Source: CAVTWH01 sp963850915 (GTDB lineage: Bacteria; Actinomycetota; Actinomycetes; Mycobacteriales; Micromonosporaceae). From it: 64,000 bases of DNA. The position numbers and the translations under genes were made by a program. Below the pieces are notes generated by a model. It worked only from the letters and a program-made list of their open reading frames with translations, made no database searches and was not told the DNA's origin. Below, piece by piece: positions 44,805-52,413 of the stretch; positions within the stretch are counted from its first letter, which is position 1; every line of letters starts with the position of its first letter. Location of the stretch: assembly GCA_963850915.1 (NCBI GenBank), contig CAWKND010000005.1, forward strand, positions 620,001-684,000. The letters run 5' to 3'.

Positions 44805-45167
44805 TCAGGCGGCGAGCTGCTGCCGGTACCAGCCGATCTTCTCCTGGATCCGGGTCTGCTCGTCGCGTAGCGCGGCGATCTTCGTCTCGATCGCCCGGTC
44901 GTGCTCTTCTAGCAGCTGGGCGCGCTCGTCGAAGGTCTCGTCGCCGCCGCGCGCCAACTCGGCGTAGCGCCGCATCCTGGCGATCGGCATACCGGTGTCG
45001 CGCAGGCAGCGCAGTACCCCCAGCCAGCCCAGGTCGTCCTCGGTGAAGACCCGCTGGCCGCCGGTGGTGCGGTCGATCCCGTCCAGCAGCCCGATGCGCT
45101 CGTAGTAGCGCAGGGTGTCCATGCTGAACCCGGTGCGCTGGACGGCTTCCCGTGGTGAGTACGGCAT
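44805..45167 (-). CDS. MerR-family transcription regulator
   Basis: 120 residues. Winged helix YSPREAVQRTGFSMDTLRYYERIGLL with the EDDLGWLGVLRCLRDTGMPI second element, then a long dimerisation coiled coil (DERAQLLEEHDRAIETKIAAL). No ligand Cys in the C-terminus, so a stress or small-molecule sensor of the YfmP/AdhR sort rather than a metal sensor. Its gene directly precedes the reductase it likely activates. Confidence 0.92.
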   Translation of the reverse strand: MPYSPREAVQRTGFSMDTLRYYERIGLLDGIDRTTGGQRVFTEDDLGWLGVLRCLRDTGMPIARMRRYAELARGGDETFDERAQLLEEHDRAIETKIAALRDEQTRIQEKIGWYRQQLAA

Positions 45168-45217
45168 CCGTCAGTTATAGCGCCCGAACCGGACCCAGGC
45201 CGCCCCGCCGGGGACTG

Positions 45218-46723
45218 CTAACCCACTGCGAGCCGGATCAGGCTCCAGGACAGCGCGGGCAGCCGCGCCGCGAGCCGGCCGTCGACCGGATCGGCGAGGG
45301 CGATGCTCTTCGGTACCACCCGGTCGGGCTGTTCAGCGCTGTTGCCGGCGGTCGGGTCCGGGTCGGCAACGCAGGCGTGCTGGATCGCCCGCAGCGCCCC
45401 GAATTCCCGCAGGTCCAGCTCCAGCAGTACATCCTCGCGCTCGCTGCGGTTCACCGCGAACACGGTCAGCGCACCCGCGTCCGGATCCCAGGTGGTGACC
45501 GCGTCCACCACGGGTACCGTGCCGTAGCGCGGCGTCTCGTACGCCGGCCCGGACAGGTCACCGCGCAGTACCTCGCCACGGGCGTACCGGGCGGTCAGTG
45601 CGAACGGGTGGAAGGTGGTCTGCCGCCAGGCCGGTCCACCCGGCTCGGTACGGATCGGCGCGAGCGCGTTCACCAACTGCGCCTGGCAGGCCGCCGCCAC
45701 CCGGTCACCGTGCCGCAGCAGGGAGATCAGCAGGCTGCCGACCACGACGGCGTCGGTGACCGTGTAGGTGTCCTCACTGATCGGTGGCGCGGCGGTCCAG
45801 TCGGTCGGCAGCCACTGCGCCATCCGGCTGTTGTACCAGACGTTCCACTCGTCGAACGAGATCATGATCTTCTTGGTGCTGCGCAGCCGTGCGCCGACGC
45901 TGTCCGCCGTTGCCACCACCGAGTCGATCATGGCGTCCATGCCGACCGCCGAGGCGAGGAAGCTGCCCCGGTCGTCCGGCTGCTCCTCGTAGTACGCGTG
46001 CGCCGAGACGTAGTCGACCTGGTCGTACGCGAGCTCCAGGACGGTCGACTCCCAGGCACCGAAGGTCGGCATGCCGGAATGCGAACTGCCACAGGCGACC
46101 AGGGTCAGTGCGGGGTCGAGCATGCGCATCGCGCGGGCGGTCTCGGCGGCGAGCCGGCCGTACTCATGGGCGGTCTTGTGCCCGGTCTGCCACGGGCCGT
46201 CCATCTCGTTGCCCAGGCACCAGAGCTTGATACCAAAGGGTTCCGGCGAACCGTGTGCCACCCGACGGTCGGACAGGTGGGTACCGGACGGGTGGTTGGC
46301 GTACTCCAACAGATCCAGCGCCTCCTGGATGCCGCGGGTACCCAGGTTGACCGCCAGCATCGTCTCGACTCCGGCCCGCTGCGCGAAGCGCTGGAACTCG
46401 CCCAGCCCGAACTGGTTGCTCTCCAGGCTGCGCCAGGCCGGATCGAGCCGCGTCGGTCGTTCGGCGCGCGGACCTACGCCATCCTCCCAGCGGTACCCGG
46501 AGACGAAGTTGCCGCCGGGGTAGCGGACCACCGTGACCCCCAGCTCGCGTACCAGCGCGAGTACGTCGCGGCGCAGCCCGTCCTCGTCGGCGTCCGGGTG
46601 CCCCGGCTCGAAGATGCCGCCGTAGACGCAGCGCCCCAGGTGCTCGACGAAGGAGCCGAAGATGTGCGGCCGGACCGGCGCCACGACGGCGGACGGGCTC
46701 AGGTGCAGCGAAGCGGTCAGCAT
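45218..46723 (-). CDS. GH51 alpha-L-arabinofuranosidase
   Basis: 501 residues, no signal peptide, so cytosolic. Family landmarks: FGSFVEHLGRCVYGGIFEPG, VVRYPGGNFVSGYRWEDGVG, the acid/base Glu in LWCLGNEMDGPWQ, and the nucleophile Glu in ISFDEWNVWY. It cleaves terminal arabinofuranosyl residues from imported arabino-oligosaccharides. Divergent from a polyol-type dehydrogenase across a LacI-type operator. Confidence 0.96.
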   Translation of the reverse strand: MLTASLHLSPSAVVAPVRPHIFGSFVEHLGRCVYGGIFEPGHPDADEDGLRRDVLALVRELGVTVVRYPGGNFVSGYRWEDGVGPRAERPTRLDPAWRSLESNQFGLGEFQRFAQRAGVETMLAVNLGTRGIQEALDLLEYANHPSGTHLSDRRVAHGSPEPFGIKLWCLGNEMDGPWQTGHKTAHEYGRLAAETARAMRMLDPALTLVACGSSHSGMPTFGAWESTVLELAYDQVDYVSAHAYYEEQPDDRGSFLASAVGMDAMIDSVVATADSVGARLRSTKKIMISFDEWNVWYNSRMAQWLPTDWTAAPPISEDTYTVTDAVVVGSLLISLLRHGDRVAAACQAQLVNALAPIRTEPGGPAWRQTTFHPFALTARYARGEVLRGDLSGPAYETPRYGTVPVVDAVTTWDPDAGALTVFAVNRSEREDVLLELDLREFGALRAIQHACVADPDPTAGNSAEQPDRVVPKSIALADPVDGRLAARLPALSWSLIRLAVG

Positions 46724-46785
46724 CGGGTGGATCCTCCCGTGGTCAGCATTGACGATGCCTGCCGGCCGGACCTGGCATCACGGCA

Positions 46786-46799
46786 TGTTAGCGTTCACA
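46786..46799. promoter_or_regulatory. LacI-type operator between GH51 and dehydrogenase genes
   Basis: TGTTAGCGTTCACA fits the LacI-family form TGTnAnCGnTnACA, centred on CG; a wider inverted repeat GTTAGC/GCTAAC spans 46787-46806. It lies between two divergent starts (46723 and 46857), so one site can control both. Confidence 0.75.
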
Positions 46800-46856
46800 A
46801 GCTAACGGCGCAGGGATGTGGTGGCGGTGCGGGGAATCGAACAGGTCGCGCCGGCG

Positions 46857-47846
46857 ATGACAGTGGCCCGGCTGCACGGAGTCGCCGACATCCGGCTGAG
46901 CGAGGAGGCCCGGCCGCGCCCAGCGGTGGGCGAGGAGCTGGTCCGGGTCACGGCGGTCGGGCTGTGCGGTTCAGACCTGCACTGGTACGCCGAGGCCGGC
47001 ATCGGTGACGCGCGGCTGGAGCGGCCACTGGTGGTGGGCCACGAGTTCGCCGGCGTGATCGAGGGGGGTACCCGGCACGGGCTGCGGGTGGCCGTGGACC
47101 CGGCGATCCCCTGCGGTCGCTGTGCCAGCTGCCTTTCCGGGTTCGGCAACCTGTGCCCGACGGTACGCTTCGCCGGCCACGGCCACCTCGACGGCGCGCT
47201 GCGCGACTATCTCACCTGGCCGGCCGAGCACCTGTACCCGTTGCCCGCCAAGCTCTCCGACTCCGACGGCGCGATGCTCGAGCCGCTGGGCGTCGCGCTG
47301 CACGCCTACGACCTGGGCCATGCCCGGCTGGCCGGGAGCGTGGCGGTGGTGGGCTGCGGACCGATCGGCCTGCTGCTGTGCCAGCTGGCGAGGGTAGGTG
47401 GCGCAGGGCAGGTACTGGCGGTGGAGCCGTTGGCGCACCGGCGCGAGGCGGCCCTGCGGTACGGGGCGGACGTGGCGGTGGGCGGGCTGGACGCGGCGGC
47501 CGACTTGGCGGACGGCGTGGACGTGGTGTTCGAGGTGGCCGGCGCGGACGACGCGGTCGAGTCGGCGCTGCGGCTGGTCCGGCCCGGTGGTCGGATGGTG
47601 CTGGTCGGTATCCCGGACGACGACCGGACCTCGTTCCCCGCGTCGCTGGCCCGGCGCAAGGGCGTCACCATCGTGCTGTCCCGCCGGATGAACCGGACCT
47701 ACGACCGCGCGATCCGCTTGGCGGAGCAGGGTCGGGTCGACCTGGCGGGGCTGGTCACCGACCGGTTCCCGCTAGCCGCGGTGGACGAGGCGTTCCGCGC
47801 GGCGCAGGCCCGGCACGGGCTCAAGGTCGTAGTGCAGCCCGGCTGA
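46857..47846 (+). CDS. Zinc-dependent alcohol/polyol dehydrogenase (MDR)
   Basis: 329 residues. Catalytic zinc site GLCGSDLHWY and GHEFAGVIEGG, structural zinc cysteines in CGRCASCLSGFGNLC, NAD-binding VAVVGCGPIGLLLCQLARV. Closest in pattern to L-iditol/galactitol/threonine dehydrogenases. Paired divergently with the arabinofuranosidase, it may oxidise an arabinose-derived polyol. A GTG at 46818 is an alternative start. Confidence 0.9.
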   Translation: MTVARLHGVADIRLSEEARPRPAVGEELVRVTAVGLCGSDLHWYAEAGIGDARLERPLVVGHEFAGVIEGGTRHGLRVAVDPAIPCGRCASCLSGFGNLCPTVRFAGHGHLDGALRDYLTWPAEHLYPLPAKLSDSDGAMLEPLGVALHAYDLGHARLAGSVAVVGCGPIGLLLCQLARVGGAGQVLAVEPLAHRREAALRYGADVAVGGLDAAADLADGVDVVFEVAGADDAVESALRLVRPGGRMVLVGIPDDDRTSFPASLARRKGVTIVLSRRMNRTYDRAIRLAEQGRVDLAGLVTDRFPLAAVDEAFRAAQARHGLKVVVQPG

Positions 47847-48211
47847 TGTTTGCTTCTGAGCTTTTCGAGCGCTGTCAATCGGTACCGCGAAGTGGTTTGA
47901 ACTGGGGATCTTTGTTGCGAGGAGATCGACGACGATTGAGTCAGCGACGAATCCTGGTGGATCTTGACGTTTAATCTTGTGGGATACCTTTGCAACGGTG
48001 GCAGCAACCAGCACTGGAGCGGCTGACCCACCCGGGCTGCCCGGCGGTCCGCCGCCGGGCAGCCGCCCACCGCGCCGCTCTTCGTCAGCCCGTCCGGTGC
48101 CCGTGCTCCCCGCCTTGCCGTGCCCATCGGGATAGACTCCCGCTGTCCAATGGGCGAGGCCCGCGGTGGCGGGCGGGACGACGTTGGTGGGCCGGCAGAG
48201 CGAGGGAGTGC
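47847..48211. other. Intergenic region upstream of the LacI gene
   Basis: 365 bases with no gene I can support. A distinctly AT-rich block at 47850-47990 contains two short direct GATCTT/GATCTTGACG elements and is a likely promoter for the LacI gene. Confidence 0.45.
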
Positions 48212-49282
48212 GTGGGCATCGCAAGGGGCGCGCGTGAACCGGCGATGACCGATGTCGCCCGGCTGGCCGGGGTGTCCCACCAGACGGTGTCGCGGGTGTT
48301 GAACGACAACCCGAATGTGCGCGAGCAGACCCGGCTGCGGGTACGGGCGGCGATTGCCGAGTTGGGTTACCGGCCCAACCGTGCGGCCCGGGTGCTGGTG
48401 ACCGGCCGGTCGCAGGTGATCGGGGTACTGGCGCAGAGCTCCACGCTGTACGGCCCGGCGTCGTTGCTGGCCGCGTTCGAGCAGGCCGCGGCGATGGCCG
48501 GGTTCGGGGTGAGCGTCGGCAGCGTACGCAGCCTGGACCGCAAGTCGGTTGCCGAGGCGGTGAACCGGCACCTGGACCAGCGGGTGGCCGGGCTGGTGGT
48601 GATCGCGCCGGTACGCTCGGCCAGCGAGGCGCTGGATGACCTGCCGGCCGATGTCCCGCTGGTGACCATCGACGGCGACCCGGAGCGGGCTTCGGCGCTG
48701 GTCACGGTCGACCAGGAGCAGGGTGGCGCGCGGGCGACGCGAGCGCTGCTGGAGGCCGGGCACCGGACGGTCTGGCACATCTCCGGGCCGCCGGACTGGT
48801 TCGACAGCCAGGGCCGGATCGCCGGGTGGCGGCGGGCACTGGACGACGCCGGTGTCGAGACGCCGCCGCTGATCCAGGGCGACTGGTCGGCGGCGTCGGG
48901 TTACCGGGCCGGGCAGATGCTGGCCCGGATGCCGGAGGTGACCGCCGTCTTCGCGGCCAACGACCACTTGGCGCTGGGGCTGCTCCGGGCGCTGGCCGAG
49001 CGTGGCCGGCGGGTACCCGAGGACGTCAGCGTGGTCGGCTTCGATGACGTACCGGAGGCGGCCTACTTCATCCCGCCGCTGACCACGGTGCGCCCCGACT
49101 TCAACTCGGTGGCCCGGGCCAGCCTCGACCTGCTGCTGCGCCAGATCGAGACGGGTGAATCGGTCGGCGACCGGCGCACGATCGAACCGACCCTGGTCGT
49201 CCGGGACAGCGTCGCCCCACCCGCCCGACCCGCCAACGGCGGAGGCCGCGGAGGGTACTCCGCGGCCCCCAATCCGTTGTAG
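48212..49282 (+). CDS. LacI-family transcription regulator
   Basis: 356 residues from a GTG with a GAGGGAG site; an ATG at 48245 is possible. The helix-turn-helix and hinge are clear (MTDVARLAGVSHQTVSRVLN then LGYRPNRAARVLVTGRS), followed by a periplasmic-binding-protein-like core (GVLAQSSTLYGP, VPLVTIDGD, FAANDHLALGLLRALAERG, VVGFDDVPEAAYFIPPLTTV). Between the arabinofuranosidase/dehydrogenase pair and the GH16 gene, both with LacI-type operators, it is the likely regulator of one or both. Confidence 0.95.
   Translation: MGIARGAREPAMTDVARLAGVSHQTVSRVLNDNPNVREQTRLRVRAAIAELGYRPNRAARVLVTGRSQVIGVLAQSSTLYGPASLLAAFEQAAAMAGFGVSVGSVRSLDRKSVAEAVNRHLDQRVAGLVVIAPVRSASEALDDLPADVPLVTIDGDPERASALVTVDQEQGGARATRALLEAGHRTVWHISGPPDWFDSQGRIAGWRRALDDAGVETPPLIQGDWSAASGYRAGQMLARMPEVTAVFAANDHLALGLLRALAERGRRVPEDVSVVGFDDVPEAAYFIPPLTTVRPDFNSVARASLDLLLRQIETGESVGDRRTIEPTLVVRDSVAPPARPANGGGRGGYSAAPNPL
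49244..49267. terminator. Hairpin over the 3' end of the LacI gene
   Basis: GGCCGCGGAG and CTCCGCGGCC form a perfect 10-bp stem with a GGTA loop inside the last codons of the LacI gene, four bases before the convergent GH16 gene ends. A likely bidirectional terminator. Confidence 0.65.
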
Positions 49283-49299
49283 TGGTTAGTTGGCGTAGA

Positions 49300-50610
49300 C
49301 CCCGAACTCCCAGAGCGAGTAGCCGTACTGGGTGGCCCGGGCGGTGCCGTACATCCGGATGTACCGGCCGGTACCCGCGACGGTCAGGCTCTGCGTGCCG
49401 CCGGTACCCGTGGTAGTGGAGTAGATGGATGTCCACGTCGTACCGTCGTTGGACGTCTGGATCTGGAACGCCGTGGCGTAGGCGGTTTCCCACGTCAAGG
49501 CCACCCGGCAGATCGTCCGCGTGGCGCCCAGGTCGACCTGCAGCCACTGCGGGTCGGCGAAGGCACTCGACCACCGGGTACCCGCGTTGCCGTCGACCGC
49601 GTTCGCCGCCGGGGTACCCGCGTTCTCCTGCGAGGAAGCGGTTACCGGCTTGTTCAGCGCCGCATTCGTTGTGCTGCAGCCACCCGCGGCGGCCACCGTC
49701 CAGCTGAACGCGGCGGTACCGGTCGCGCCGGTCCCGTCCTTGGCGGTCACCACGGTCGACGAGCTGCCGGCCGTGGTCGGCGTGCCCGAGATCAGTCCGG
49801 TGGCGGTGTTGATGGACAGGCCGGCCGGCAGCCCGGTGGCGCTGTAGGTCAGCGTCTGGCCGGATGCCGAGTCGGTCGCGTGGATCTGCACGCTCGCCGC
49901 GCTCCCGGCGGTGGAGCTCTGGTTGCCGGGGTTGGTGACGGTGACCGTGTTGCCGGGGCTACCCGCGTAGACGCCGAACTCCCACAGCGAGTAGCCGTAC
50001 TCGGTGGCGCGCGACGGTGCCGTACAACCGGATGTACCGCCCGGAGCCGGTGACGTTGAGCGTCTGTACCCCGCCAGTGCCCGTGGTGGTGGAGTAGATC
50101 GACGTCCAGGTCGTACCGTCGTTGGAGGTCTGGAGCTGGAACGCCTTGCCGTAGGCCGCTTCCCAGTTCAGTACCACCTGGCAGATCGACTGCGTGGAGC
50201 CCAGGTCTACCTGCAGCCACTGCGGATCCGAGAAGGCACTCGACCAGCGGGTACCCGCGTTGCCGTCGACCGCGTTCGCGGCCGCCGTACCGGCGTTCTC
50301 CTGCGAGGAGGCGGTTGCCGGCTTGTTCAGTGCGATGTTCGTTGTCCCGCAACCACCGGAGCTGCCACCCGTGGTGACCGTCCAGGTGAACGCGGCGGTA
50401 CCGGTCGCCCCGGTCGAGTCCTTGACGGTGACCGTGGCGTTCGACGTGGCCGCCGCGGTTGGCGTACCGGAGATGAGCCCTGAGGTGGCGTTGATCGACA
50501 GGCCGGCCGGCAGGCCGGCTGCGCTGTAGGTGAGCGTCTGGCCGGAGGCCGAGTCGGTGGCGTGGATCGGCAGGCTGGCGGCGGTACCGACGGTGCCGCT
50601 CTGGTTGCCC
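49300..50610 (-). repeat. Tandem duplication of an Ig-like plus discoidin unit, about 660 bp
   Basis: Two adjacent units (about 49300-49950 and 49960-50610) encode nearly the same protein: HATDSASGQTLTYSATGLPA versus HATDSASGQTLTYSAAGLPA, then ASSQENAGT and RWSSAFxDPQWLQVDLG in both. The nucleotide sequences are also alike, so the copy is recent. Confidence 0.85.
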
Positions 50611-51977
50611 GGGTTGGTGACCGTCACCGTGTTACCGGTGGTACTGCCGGTGGGCAGCGTCCACAGCTGCTGGGCGGAGCCGGTGCAGGTCTCGATGTCG
50701 AGCCGGCTGGCGGTGTTGCCACCCGGGTCGGTCAGGCACAGCCCGGAGGGCGGGTTGACCAGTTCACCGTTGGCCTGGTGCGTCCAGGTCTGCGCGGCCG
50801 AGGCGTTGCACGGGTACCAGTCGACGTTGGTGCCGCTGGTCTTCCCGGCGCTCACCACGTCGAGGCAGCCGCCCTGGGTACGCACCGTGCCGTCGGTGTA
50901 CGGCGACCACTGCTGGCCGGCGCTGCCGTTGCACGCGGCCACGTTGATCGGGTTGCTCGCCACGTTCAGCGAGTTCTGGTTGGCCAGGCACAGCCCGTTG
51001 ATTCCCTTGAGCGCCCCGGTCGCGGTGGCCGTACCGGTCGGGGTGGAGTTGCCGCCCTGCTCGTACACGGCCACGTAGGCGACGCTCATCGACGCGCCGG
51101 ACGAGGTGGCCGCGGTCGGGGTGGTCTGCCCGGAGATGCCGTCCGGGTAGTTGCCGCCCATCGCCAGGTCCCAGATGATGAAGAAGCCGTGGTCGATGGC
51201 GGCCTGCCAGGCGGCGACGCCAACCGAAGCCTCGGTGATCGTGCTCTCCACCACGCCGTCCATCAGGAACTGCAGCGTCTCCGCGCTGGTGTTGGTGCGG
51301 TCGATGATGACCGAGTAGGTGTGGTAGCCGGTCTGGCAGGTGGAGCCGGCCGCCGGGCAGTCGATCAGCGCGTGACCCGGGCTTGGACCGCTGAGTGTGC
51401 AGCGTCTGCGATGCCTGGTTGAGGGCGTTGACGTCCTCCATCATGTCGATCTCACCGGACTGCGGCCAGCCGCCGCCGGTACGCATCGGCGCGCCGAGCG
51501 CCCAGAAGGCCGGCCAGTAGCCGAATCCGTTGGCCGGGTTCGGCTGCTGGATGGAGGCGGTCATCTCCAGCTTGCCGCCGGCCGGGGCCTGGAAGTCGTC
51601 CCGGGTACTTTCGATGCGCCCCGACGTCCAGGTACCCCCGTTGTTGATCGCCTTCAGCACCAGGTGGCCGTTGCCGTCGAGGTAGACGTTGTTGGTGGAG
51701 TTGGTGGTCTGCTCCTTCTCGCCGGTGCCGTAGCCGGTGCCGATGTCGTAGAACCAGTTCGCCGCGGCGGGTGCCGTCCCGGCGGAGCCGGCAAAGTCGT
51801 CACCGAACACGGTGGTCCAGCCGGCCGGCGGCGGCGGTACCGTGTCGGCCAGCGCGGCGGAGCCACCCAGTACGGTCGCTGCGGCGGTGATGGTCAGGCT
51901 GCCGACGACGAGCGTCAGCGCGGCCAGGGCGGCGCGACCCTTCAACGATCGCGGTCGACGGCCGGCCGCGCGGCCGG

Positions 51978-52031
51978 TCCGCTCGAGTCGGCCGGTTTGC
52001 ACGAGTCGGCCGGTTTGCACGAGTCGGCCGA
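51978..52031 (-). repeat. 18-bp tandem repeats in the GH16 N-terminus
   Basis: CGAGTCGGCCGGTTTGCA occurs twice with a partial third copy at each side, encoding the LVQTGR repeats just before the signal-peptide hydrophobic core. Copy number may vary. Confidence 0.85.
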
Positions 52032-52174
52032 TATTGCGTATGGCAAACATGCTGCCTGCTCTTTCAGCGCGCGGGGCGCTCGGTAGTTTCCGGCGCGCGG
52101 CTGCACCGGCCGGGGCGGTACGGTGCCTCAGCCGGAGCCACAGATAGCCGGATGTCAATGCGGACGGGGTGTGG

Positions 52175-52186
52175 GAGAGCGCTCTC
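52175..52186. promoter_or_regulatory. LacI/CebR-type palindrome upstream of the GH16 gene
   Basis: GAGAGCGCTCTC is a perfect 12-bp palindrome centred on CG, close to the GGGAGCGCTCCC form used by cellulose/glucan regulators such as CebR. About 125 bases before the GH16 start. The nearby LacI gene is the obvious candidate. Confidence 0.7.
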
Positions 52187-52413
52187 ATGACCGAGACTTC
52201 CCAGCCCATCGACGCCTGTCAAGTTCCTGCGCCGCTCCGTTTGCCATTGGTGGCGCGGGCTTTTGCCATCGGTAAGAAACCTTCTTGTTCCGGAACCGGG
52301 CTGGACTGACGCTTTGCCCGCGACAACCAACGGGGGGCCGGTGGAGCTTGCCAAAAGTTGGCACACGCCCCGCCGACCGGGCGGCTCCGGCGAGGGCTGG
52401 CGCTCGGCGGCGG

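Larger units (their letters stand above)
49286..52050 (-). pseudogene. GH16 endo-beta-glucanase with CBM13, two Ig-like and two discoidin domains (two frame breaks)
   Basis: About 920 residues joined. Signal peptide after an Arg-rich N-terminus, GH16 domain with the catalytic SGEIDMMEDVN motif (E-I-D-M-M-E), a ricin-type CBM13 with three QxW (QQWSP, QTWTH, QLWTL), then Ig-like domain, F5/8C domain, and a second Ig-like plus F5/8C pair. Breaks near 51385 (in GH16) and 50012. The second Ig/F5-8C pair is a close copy of the first. A secreted glucan-degrading enzyme with several binding modules. A LacI-type palindrome lies about 125 bases upstream. Confidence 0.87.
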
